Of a stretch of DNA of 64,000 nucleotides, positions 11,567-21,365 are shown piece by piece. Both the position numbers and the translations under genes were made by a program. This DNA is from Lycium barbarum. Lineage: Eukaryota > Streptophyta > Magnoliopsida > Solanales > Solanaceae. Numbering within the stretch: the stretch's first letter is position 1; each line of letters begins with the position of its first letter. The DNA lies in assembly GCF_019175385.1 (NCBI RefSeq), contig NC_083339.1, positions 78,078,307 to 78,142,306 of the forward strand, in the 5' to 3' direction. A model generated the notes under the pieces. The model ran no database searches and was not told where the DNA came from. It was given only the letters and a program-made list of their open reading frames with translations.

Positions 11567-12200
11567 CCTTACATTTCCATAGTACTATTACGGTAATCAC
11601 TTCTGAATTGTCAGTCTAAGATAGTTACAGGATCTTTCTCGTTGGATGGGTCTCTTATAATTTAAACAAGATCGGTCGGAACACTGCCTTTGAAACTCTC
11701 TCGATGTCAATTCTTATTGAAATCCTCCGGTCCCTAATTCCCGTTCGGTTATGTTGTTTTCTAGTCCATATATATTTACTTTTATGGCCTCTTGATACTC
11801 TCATTACCTGATATTCACGGGGTGTGTTAGATATTCCCAACTTAGGGTCTTAATAAGAAACTTGCACATTCGGTATGCACGACCTGCTAGGGGCTCTAAC
11901 CGGGCCACGTTATCAAGAACTCTCTCTGCTAATGCCCTTACCAGCAGTTGTATCAGTCCTCTGGCTAGTTGTAATCTTTCTAATTACAAGCATCTCTGTA
12001 TCAATAGCAAAGATAAGTCCTGACTCAAACTCTTATGACTCAACTCTATAGCACGATTTGGATTTGAAAGAAAGGTAACACACTCCTAAATGCCCAGTAG
12101 ATTTCTGTTTATCAAATGTGGTGCACAACACACTTATAAGCACGACACTACTAGACACGGCTTGTAGACTCCCTAGGACAAACCTGCTATGATAACAAGT
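11567..12200 (-). mobile_element. Internal region of element C, severely shortened
   Basis: Only about 630 bp separate the two LTR pieces. On the minus strand it begins with a mutated primer-binding site (12186-12197, GCTATGATAACA against the usual GCTCTGATACCA), then the shared leader of about 150 nt with its hairpin. No gag or pol remains. The polypurine tract next to 11566 is degraded. Confidence 0.65.
12105..12143 (-). promoter_or_regulatory. Leader hairpin of element C with palindromic loop GTGCAC
   Basis: The stem arms CTGTTTATCAAATGTG and CACTTATAAG with its flanks pair in 13 of about 15 positions. The 8-nt loop reads TTGTGCAC on the minus strand and contains the self-complementary hexamer GTGCAC (12121-12126). 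See the related hairpins of E, I, J and H. Confidence 0.7.
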
Positions 12201-14090
12201 TGTCACACCCCAACCTAGGTGAGGCGTGATTGGCACCCGGAACCTTCCTAGGGCCGAGCGAACCAAACTGTAACTCGTATCCTCTATGTCTCGGGAAATG
12301 AATAAGGCCCAGGAGGCCAACCTATAAACATAATATCATATTTGGGCCAATGAGGCCTCATGCTGTAATACCTGTACTTTGGACTAACTCAACAAGATGG
12401 GACCATCCCAACGCATACATGAATAGCTACCTAGCCGACTAGGCCAGTATACGTCTCTGTAAGCAGTAACATCCCATAATAGACATACATAAGGGCCAGC
12501 AAATCCTTCATAATGACATACTGAAATGAAAACAGGAGTATACAAGCCTCTATAGAAGTGTAACTATAACATGGTTGGGATAGGGCCCCGTCCTACCCAT
12601 ACTGCATATATACAAAACTTTGACCCTAGTAACTCTGAATGACATGAAGCTTACAACACTGGCTGGTACTAGGCAAATCCTACTAGTGCTACCCTCATTA
12701 CAACCTGTCTGAAACTGCGAGCATGAACGCAGCGTCCCCAAGCAAAGGGACGTCAGTACAAAATAATGTAACGAGTATGTAAGGCAGAAAATAAACATAA
12801 TAATGAAATACTATCAATGAGAGGGATAAGAATCAACCTGTAACCTCTGACTTGCCACTAAGGGCCATAACATGTATATCGTTACAATCTCGTATGTATA
12901 ACTACATGTATCTACAATACTATAGTTTAGACTACCTCATCTCGTAACACTAACTACCCAACTAATCAGTGGTAACTACCCACTCGGCCATAGCTCGGCG
13001 GTAACTGCATAACTGCCCCTCCGACCGTAGCTCGGGGTAAACGCGTATCTGCCTATCTGGCTATAGCTTTGTGGTGACTTCATATAGTATATCTGCTCGA
13101 GAGACCATAGCCTGGTGGTGAGTATATGTCAGTCCCATCCGGCTATAATCTGGTAGTAACTGAAGATGCCTATCTGCCCGACCGGTCTCATCAGGTGGTA
13201 CGTAAGGATACAATAGTCAAGCCTATATACGTACTATATACATACCTATCACCTCATATCTTACTCCTACGAAAGTAAATAAAGGTTAGGGGACCTCTTT
13301 TGAATCTTTAGAGCTTCCTTCGGAGTGACGTAAGGTCGTTACACCTCCGATTACATTATGAATACGAATAAAATTATCATTAGTTTCAACCAGACTTGGA
13401 ATCATATATAACATGCTTAGACAACATCGCTAGGAAATGAATAACATGAATATCCTTGACTACTAAGAGTTGAGTCCTTTGAAATAGCATTTGTTTACAT
13501 CTCGTATCACTTTAGAACATGCCAAGAGAAAGAAGAGTTAGCCTTAACATACCTCGATCGGTTAGACTTTTTCTATAATTAGCAACAATATATTGTTGCG
13601 TTCTTGCTTCTCAAAATAGAGCAAGATTGTGCTTGACATTTCCTTATTGTCAAAGCTCCAAGCGTGATTGTGTGTTGCTGAAATATCAAGCAAGAGATTA
13701 GGTTTTCTTTCTTATCAAAACTACCACTTTTGGTAATAATAAAATGAACCTAGAAGCACTTCTACATAGTTGATACGTTTTTGTTGCCTTCTACCCAAGG
13801 AAATCCAAATGAATTGTATTATTTATTCTATAAAGGGAGAAGGATGTGCCTCCACCTCATTCATCCACTAAGTGTGTTTGTCCCCCTCTATTCTTATCTC
13901 CTAACTTGTGACTAGAAAGTTGCACGCAGTTGATATTAAGCCACCCCCAATGTGGGCCTTATCTCATTATAAATAATTATCCACCATCCTAATATAATGA
14001 ACAACCCTCATAATTAACTTCTTGATCTCAATTCACTTAAACAATAAATATTTTTAAACACTTCATATACTCATTATCATGATCATGTGA
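12201..14090 (-). mobile_element. 5' LTR of element C, far end uncertain
   Basis: On the plus strand it begins TGTCACACCCCAACC next to the primer-binding site, which fixes one end. It contains the hairpin module (12712-12780), tandem CGGCCATAG..GGTAACT units (about 12960-13200), and the GGAGTGACGTAAGG phrase (13321) seen in other LTRs. I could not find a clean opposite terminus before the D debris; the sequence from about 13,930 to 14,440 is unassigned and holds no supported gene. Confidence 0.55.
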
Positions 14091-14439
14091 TATATACTAG
14101 TCCAAATCTTCTTTTGGCACACACAAAATATTATTCTCAATCATCGTCGTCGCACCTTTAAGTGTTAACTCATTTCGGGACTTTATCCGTTCATGGACTA
14201 AGCTCTTGTTTGCATACTTGAATTGGACCAAAATTCCATACGGTCCGTAATACTTGATCAACATATCGAACTTTGACAAAAACTTATACTCCCGGATTCG
14301 CTTAACATCTAACATTCACGACATGTACTGTTAAACATAGAATAAATACTTATAACCATAAAAAATAATCTTGTCCTTGAACTTATGTCGATTAACTTAT
14401 GACAAATCCATCGTGCAAAAGTACCTGATGTAACATCAA

Positions 14440-15260
14440 CCATCCGACGAGCCTTATGAAACGATATCACTTTCTTCGGTGCATGACTAATAGCACCCTT
14501 CCACTCCAACCTAGGGACTCCCGACATAGCTAAGGTAACTGTCTGGACATGACAATCCAAGATTGCGTGATAAGGGGACAACCAATTCATACCTAGGATA
14601 ATATCAAAATCTACCATATCTAGGATCATCAAGTCAACCCAAGTGTCATATCCCATCAAAGTCACAAAACCAGATTGATACACTCAATACACCATTACAA
14701 AATCCATAATAGGAGTAGAAAAACTAATAGGGAAATCAAGCGACTCACATAGCATGTCCAAACCCGAAGCAAAATAAGTAGACACATAAAAGTATATAGA
14801 GCCTGGATCAAATAATGCAGTAGTTGACTGGTGACGAATTGAAATAGCACCTACAATGACTACATGAGAAGCCTCTGCCTCAAATCTACTTGGGAATGCT
14901 TAGCACTGAGCATGACCACCTCGCCTGAGAACCTCCGCGACCACGACCGCGCCCTATCTGAGTACTACCTCTACAAGTGTAAGAACCACCTCTGTCACTC
15001 TACGCACTACCTCTAATCTACTGTGCTACTGACCTAGGTGCAATAATATGAGAACCTGAGTATGGGCTGCCCTGTCTAAGCCTGGGGCACTCCCTGTTGA
15101 AATTCCATAAATCACCACACTCATAACATTATCGGCGTGCCATAGGATGTTGAGAAGAGCCAGAATAACCAGACTGACCACCTTTATCTCCAAGTCAAAA
15201 ATAAGGACCTTGATAACTGTGCCCTGAACCATGATCACCACAACAGCCAATCACAATAAT
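14440..15260 (-). pseudogene. Element D: gag zinc-knuckle and protease debris
   Basis: On the minus strand, 15165-15060 encodes a CCHC-like knuckle (CYECGDLWNFNRECP) in which the His is replaced by Asn. Further on, 14683-14440 encodes a Tekay-type protease end (DMVDFDIILGMNWLSPYHAI) followed by GVPRLEWKG. The frames are broken between them, and homology stops at about 14440, before RT. The N-terminal gag is missing. LTR L to its right may be its own 5' LTR. A frame to the left at 14097-14315 has no family match. Confidence 0.75.
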
Positions 15261-15289
15261 AAATAAAATCCTAACAAGGGACACAGAAT

Positions 15290-15979
15290 GACATGCTATT
15301 AGTGATATACTAATGCTTGAATATAGAGTTAAGTTCTTCTTTCGATAAGCTTGTTTGGATCCTCTCCGAAACTAGAATTATGCCAAGAAAATAAAAGGAA
15401 TATCCTTCACATACCTTGCGATATAATCTTCCCAACAAACATGATAAGATCAACTCGCCGCACCTTAATCTACAACAACAAAATGACGCTATCGTCACAT
15501 TACAACCGGTATAACTAACATATCGCATTCTGAACAACAAAATTATTCTATAACAATACCGGAAATATCTCCCCTATTAATTTAAATTCCCTCAAGTTTA
15601 GAAAAAACACAATAGCAGCCTAACCAATTAATGGTCCTATAACAAGTTCCTTAATCAACACAACAATACGACGAGCAGCAAGCTCGGTTTACGACTAACA
15701 AAACTATAGCTTTAAACCCCTTCTTCCTTCAAGAACCTTTTAACAACAACAACCACAACATACTTATTTTATTCCATGAATTTCCTGCCACAAAATACCA
15801 TAAGAACCATCCCAAAACAGTCCAAAACAGTATAACAACTACAACATGATTTCCAACCTTTTCTTCAAGGGTTTCTAACCAAAACAAAGTAGCTAAGACT
15901 TGTACAAACTTAAATACATGTAGAGAAGACATATTATTACCTCAAAAACCAAGAATGACCTCTGATCTGAGGTTACTTT
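15290..15979 (-). mobile_element. LTR L, left half
   Basis: It carries the LTR landmark GCAAGGTATGTGAAGG (minus strand, about 15405-15420) and A/C-rich LTR filler. It is cut at 15979 by solo LTR G0 and resumes at 30334. The 5-bp flanks of G0 (ACTTT at 15975-15979, ACTTC at 30334-30338) agree at 4 of 5 positions. Confidence 0.65.
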
Positions 15980-16041
15980 TGTCACGACCCAACCCCGTAG
16001 GCCGTGACTAGTGCCCGATCTGGGCACCCAAACACATTTAT

Positions 16042-18966
16042 TGTCACGACCCGACTAGGGGCCGTGACGAGTACCCGGTACTTGTACCGAGCACCCCTTA
16101 TCTTGTCTCATATCCTTATTACTAAGTGGGCCGTATGACCTATACCATTTTTTTTTCTGTTACTAAACATTAACAATTGTAGCATAGTTATGAACATAGG
16201 CGAACAACCTTTACTAACACATTATACATCGACTAGGACTGCTAAAAGTATAAAACATTTAACTGTACACATCTATCTACGAGCCTCTAGACATAATACA
16301 CATATACACAAGAAGGGCCGAGCACTGTCACGCCCGAATATATATATATATATACACAAAATAGTACCAATAAACAGTGGCTCCGGAATGACTGGAGCAC
16401 TCTCTGTGAACCGCTGGTGAAGCTTCTAAGAACCGGACCCGTCTACCTGCTTACCTGCGCGGCATGAAACGCAACGTCGACAAGAAGGGACGTCAGTACG
16501 AATAGTGTACCGAGTATGTAAGGCATGAAAATAGTAAAGAGAGGAATATAAATTGCAACCAATACATAATGAAATCATAGGACATATAGAGCGATAATAG
16601 AGTAACCTGTACATGTATGTGCCACCCAGGGCAGATGCCATGCATGCTAAGCTGTCTTTTAAAAAAAACATTTCGTGTTCATATATGAAAATAAAACATA
16701 ATATATATTGCCGAGGCGTCGGCAGCCGATCCATTTAACCATGAATGTGTGTAAATATCCCGCGTCCGGGATGATATCAAGTTAAATACGGCTACATGTA
16801 CCGTGTGTAACCCCGCGTCTATAGCGCTCTGCCCTGCTCCCTTCTGCCCCGTGTACATATACATATATACATATATACCATAGCATGCAAGCAAGCCCAA
16901 AAAGAAGCTATAACGTTATCGGAGTGACGTAAGGTCGGTAGCCTCCGATTACATTATGAAATCGTCATGGTCGTCATGTCTCACCTTGAGGGAACAACAA
17001 TTATAAGGCGAGACTATCCATAAAGGATAACATCGTGAGAGAACATAGAACAGGATCATAAGGTATCGTTTCATGTACTTTGGAATCTTTAATCATGGAA
17101 TCATCATTGTCGTATTCATAATATGAACATTTCCTTCCCTGACATCATCCATGTCATTGTAGAACATACTCATCGTAATTGACAAAAAAAACTTACTTTG
17201 CCACAAACTTTGTTTTGGGAAAATGCGGGCGTTTGGAAAACTTTTTGAGCTATTGGGGAGAAGATCATACCTTACGGTCAATAGATTAGTTAAACAACTA
17301 TTGTTTAGTAGTCGGAATAGTAATCTAAAAGTTTCCCTTGATTATAGTACGGAAATAAGCTAAATGGAACAATATGAGGGAATTTCGGAATAGTGGGCCC
17401 ACCTCGGGTCAACCGGGGTGGCGTATCCAAATTGCATATAATAAGGTTCATGGAGTCACTTATGAAGGTTTTATCAAAATCCACTTTCATTTGGCAAGTT
17501 ATAGAAGTTGGGGCCATTGTTTCAACAAGATATGAAACATTTAAGTCAATTCTATTGAATGAAAAAGGGTTAATTTCAATCTCGGGTTTCTAGGAATAGG
17601 ATCATCCCCGAAGTTTGTATTCAACCCTATTATGTCTAAGACATGCCGAAGAAGGAAAGTGAGACCTTACATACCTCTTTCTGCTCCTTACGCTATTCCA
17701 AATTCACGTTGCAATTCCGTCAAAATCTGCAAATTGGTAACATTTACCCAAACTCTCATTAGGGTATTTAGAGTTGAAATCTTAAGGAAACACTTGGCTA
17801 CCGAAATTTCGGCAGCACTTCCTCTGTAAGTATACCATCCCCAACATTCAACTTAGCCAAATTCTAATCAACCACAATCCGGGAATTCAAACCCGGCCAA
17901 ACTATCAACGTAAATTCAACAACCACATTAGAATTTCCATATTTAAATCCAAGATATATTCCAACACTTCAATTAGCTTACTTCTTCCTTCAAGACTTCC
18001 TAATTCCAATGAAACAACTACAACCTTATAATACATATATTCCAACAACATCATAGTAATATCATTACATGTCTTCCATACAAGAACATTATTTTCAATT
18101 TACACACAAACTTCCAACTACTAATACTTCACCACGCTTATCAATTCTTTATATGCAATATAAAATCCACAACACAACAACCAAAATACTAAATAAAACT
18201 TGCTCATCATTCCTTCATAATTCACCAATATACACGGCTATACATATAGTATACCACTCACGGCCACCACCCCTATATCCATATTTTTCATGAACTTCAC
18301 TCATTTTTGTATACTACATCATGCACAAACATCCATAACATAAAAAGGGAGTGAATTCTTACCTAGTTCCTTGATTCTTCACTTGGCTAGAATTGACAAC
18401 TTATATGAATATGTGTTTTTCTAGCTTCAATAACCACTCTACTTTGCTAAGGACTCTTCAATGGAGTGTTTGGATGGAAGAGAATAATTTTTGAAGAAAA
18501 ATTTTCCAAAGGTCTTGTGGGTTTGGTCTTGGCCGAAATGGCCCTTGAAGGTTTTTCTCCTTCTTCTCTTCTTTGTGTTCTCTTGAAATTTCTAGAGAAT
18601 TTTATGAATTAGATGACTATTAAGTCATCTTTTTAAGCTATCCATTTAATTCTCATATGGGCTTGGCCCATCAAGAAAGGTGGATGGACAACCTTGACCC
18701 AAAAGATCAAGCCCACTTTTTTTTTTGTATTTTCTAATTCTTGAAAAAAAATATTTTTCAAATTTCAAATTTACCCTTAGCCTTGCTCCATATTTCTACG
18801 AGTCATATTGCAAATTTCCCTTTATGCCCTTGACCTTCCTCATTATTTCCACTTCTAAATTTTTCATAAGCAACTCATATGCCAAACAAAATAAAATATA
18901 GCCTTGCTTGTTGTCTTCCCGCAATTGTCTTGAATTATCCGATTACCCAAAATGCGGGATATAACA
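16042..18966 (-). mobile_element. Left (3') LTR of element E
   Basis: 2925 bp; the minus strand begins TGTTATATCCCGCATTTTGG and ends CCGGGTACTCGTCACGG..TGACA. It contains the hairpin module (about 16447-16520), AG|GTATGT (17674), TTTGCAG| (17727), TAG|GTAAGAATT (18362) and the CCGAAATTTCGG palindrome (about 17800). Confidence 0.93.
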
Positions 18967-19002
18967 TCCTCCCCCCCTTTAGAACATTCGTCCTCGAATG
19001 TT
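18967..19002 (-). promoter_or_regulatory. Polypurine tract and adjacent inverted repeat of element E
   Basis: The minus strand reads AACATTCG-AGGA-CGAATGTT (18983-19002), then CTAAAGGGGGGGAGGA, then the LTR. This is the usual primer site for plus-strand DNA synthesis. Confidence 0.85.
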
Positions 19003-20074
19003 AAACAGCCTCATAGTGTATTATAGTACTTCGGGCAGGTCTCCTTCGTAGATATCTCACATGTCGCTTAGCATGTCCATTTTACGAGCTTAGATTGCCT
19101 TTATGTCGCAGGCCAATTGAGCTAGCTTCGAACGCTGACTCTGCGCCAACAAATCCCTTTTGTTGGTTCTTGAATCGTCATAGTCCATTTTAAGTCCAAC
19201 ATGTTCTCCCCTCTTTTATTAAGAGGGCCTACACACGTCTATGCCCTTTAAGCAATCGTTGTCTTCCGCGATCTTTTACAGTTGTAATTCCCTCTTCATA
19301 TGGTTTGTCACATTGATCCCCTTGTTAGATATGTTTCCGTATTTCACCGCATTAGGCCGTTCTAGCCTTGTGGGTGCGGCATCGGCCTTACCCGGTGACA
19401 TCCATACTCATACCCTTCATTACGTCCTTTGAATTTCATTCAGCTAGCACATTCTATGCATCGCGACACTGCTTGTTAGGGTTCTACAGTCACAGATAAG
19501 ATGTCATGTTCGTATATACCTTTCCACTATTTTTTTTTCTTTACAATCACTTCCAAACACTAATCAACTTTCTTTAATCCTGAAGCTCTGTCATGCTTTC
19601 TCCTCTTCTACTAGTCTAGTCCGTCTCAACTTACATGACTTCTGTAGGGTTTCTAATCACTCCACACACTCTAATTTACATTGGGCTACCTAATTTCACA
19701 TTCATCTCCTGTTCCTACATTTATGAAATTTTCAGCATTTTTTCCCTGGGGGTCACCCATCTTGATATTGCTCTCACCCTAGCACGCTTAACCTTGAAAC
19801 TTTGGTGCATTTTAGTACGTGAATGCTGGTATATTTATACCGACTGCCCCGCACTACCTATATCACCTAATATGGGACAGGTTGGGGTCTTAGAAGTTTT
19901 CAAAACGTCCGCGTAACACATCTTTTCTTTTAATTACAATTCTAACCTCCGCAGTCCCCAGTATTCGTCCTTTTTCCTATGTATATGGCTAATTTTTGTC
20001 GTAAATATCCACATTCCCAGTAGTGGCGAAAACACCTTAGTCGCAACAGGCATAGACATCCCAACTCGTTTGAT
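19003..20074 (-). other. Non-coding 3' interior of element E
   Basis: No retroelement protein motif and no long open frame on the element's strand. It replaces the whole pol region; its origin is not recognised. Confidence 0.6.
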
Positions 20075-21145
20075 TTAGCTCGGGTTTCCCCTCCCTAATA
20101 TGTTCAGCGATTTAGGGTGCGATATCTGACACTTATAACCTGGATCAATGGATACTTGTACATTGTAGAAAAATACTGATAATATACCTGGAACGACATC
20201 AGGGGATGGCTCAGGATCCTGTCGGCCAGCTAGTGCATAGGTATGATGCTGGGGTCCACTCGAACTGTGTGTTCCTTCTCGGCCTCTTTCGCTGCCTACT
20301 GCTATCTGGGACCTTTGCATTGGAGGGAGCGCCAATGATTGTGAGTCGCGTGTTACCTCCGTGGGCTGAACCCTCCCTCTGTCTCGGCGAAATGGGCAGT
20401 CGCGCATATAATGACCTGAGTTAGCACAAGTATAACAAATACCCAAACCCGCGCGACACGGCCCTGCATGGAATCTACGGCACTGAGGGCAGCGTGATAC
20501 GGGTGGTCTCCGCTGATTAAGCTCACCGCCACACTGGGAACCCAAAACTCCATAGCCCTGACCTGATCTGGCGGGCTGAGTTTGGTCTCTGTCGTACCTC
20601 CGTGGGCAATCACGTATCAAATGGTCAGCACGACCACAGACAAAACAGGCACCTGTATCTAAGTAACACTGCCCAGAGTGTGGCCTGCCACATCGCGCAC
20701 ACCGCGGTGGGGGTAGCCCCGTGCTACTAATGTTGGCTCTATGCCGGGGCCCCGAAACTCGAGCACTCTGATCTGGTCCTGAATACCCCGACTGCTGCGG
20801 TGCCTGCCTCCTTCTATACTCACTTCTCGTTCTAGAAGGTCTAGCCCTTTTTCTGCGATCCTTATTACCAGAATCTATGCCTTGTTGTTGGGCTTGAGTA
20901 GCTACTATCTGAGTTAGCAGAAGGATGGCCCGTCTCATCTCCTGAAGTGAAGCATCAAGTGGGGGAGCGGGGAGTGCTGAAACTGGAACGAAAATCCTTT
21001 CTTGCTCCCCTAATGTCTGCGGAGTGCGATCAGCACGAGAGGGATCCTTACTATGAGATTCGCCTTCTTCAATATTTACCGGTGACTCCCATTCAGTCCG
21101 CCTTTCCGCTACCGTCTTGCCCTTCTCGGCGGCTGTCACTTTCAC
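20075..21145 (-). CDS. gag: Rearranged gag of element E: no capsid, doubled zinc-knuckle module
   Basis: This uninterrupted 356-residue frame starts MKVTAAEKGK, like the gag N-termini of I and H. Residues 1-90 match their N-terminal region. The capsid domain that should follow is gone: residue 90 runs straight into a basic linker (DRRKRARPSRTR). The nucleocapsid module is present twice: C149-x2-C-x3-H-x3-C160 with C167-x2-C-x4-H-x4-C180, then C219-x2-C-x3-H-x3-C230 with C237-x2-C-x4-H-x4-C250. The frame then enters the gag/protease linker ([17 protein letters not shown]) and keeps only the protease start (SIDPG, 333-336) before an unrelated tail. RNA binding is plausible; particle assembly and proteolysis by itself are not. 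An intact frame in a young element suggests recent expression or too little time to decay. Confidence 0.85.
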   Translation of the reverse strand: MKVTAAEKGKTVAERRTEWESPVNIEEGESHSKDPSRADRTPQTLGEQERIFVPVSALPAPPLDASLQEMRRAILLLTQIVATQAQQQGIDSGNKDRRKRARPSRTRSEYRRRQAPQQSGYSGPDQSARVSGPRHRANISSTGLPPPRCARCGRPHSGQCYLDTGACFVCGRADHLIRDCPRRYDRDQTQPARSGQGYGVLGSQCGGELNQRRPPVSRCPQCRRFHAGPCRAGLGICYTCANSGHYMRDCPFRRDRGRVQPTEVTRDSQSLALPPMQRSQIAVGSERGREGTHSSSGPQHHTYALAGRQDPEPSPDVVPGILSVFFYNVQVSIDPGYKCQISHPKSLNILGRGNPS

Positions 21146-21195
21146 CTTCGCAGGTATCGCTGAAACTATAACACCGGATTAGGAAGAAGGAAAAA

Positions 21196-21365
21196 CCCTT
21201 ACTATAGCTCTATCGCACGATCTAGAATACAAAGAAGGTCATATTTCCTAAATGCCCCGCCGCCTCCTGCCTATAAGTGTGGCGCGCTACACACCCATAA
21301 ACAGGACTCTACTGGACACGGCTCGTAGACAAACCCCTAGGACCGAACTGCTCTGATACCACTTC
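21196..21365 (-). promoter_or_regulatory. Primer-binding site and conserved leader of element E
   Basis: PBS at 21350-21361 (minus strand TGGTATCAGAGC, complementary to the 3' end of initiator tRNA-Met), four bases inside the LTR. The leader folds into a hairpin at 21266-21305: 16 paired positions including G-U pairs, with an 8-nt loop TAGCGCGC containing GCGCGC (21282-21287). Confidence 0.85.

Noticed and set aside
14097..14315. 72-codon minus-strand frame next to the protease debris
   Set aside because: No similarity to pol or any family I recognise, and a TACGGTCCGTA palindrome within it suggests LTR-like sequence.
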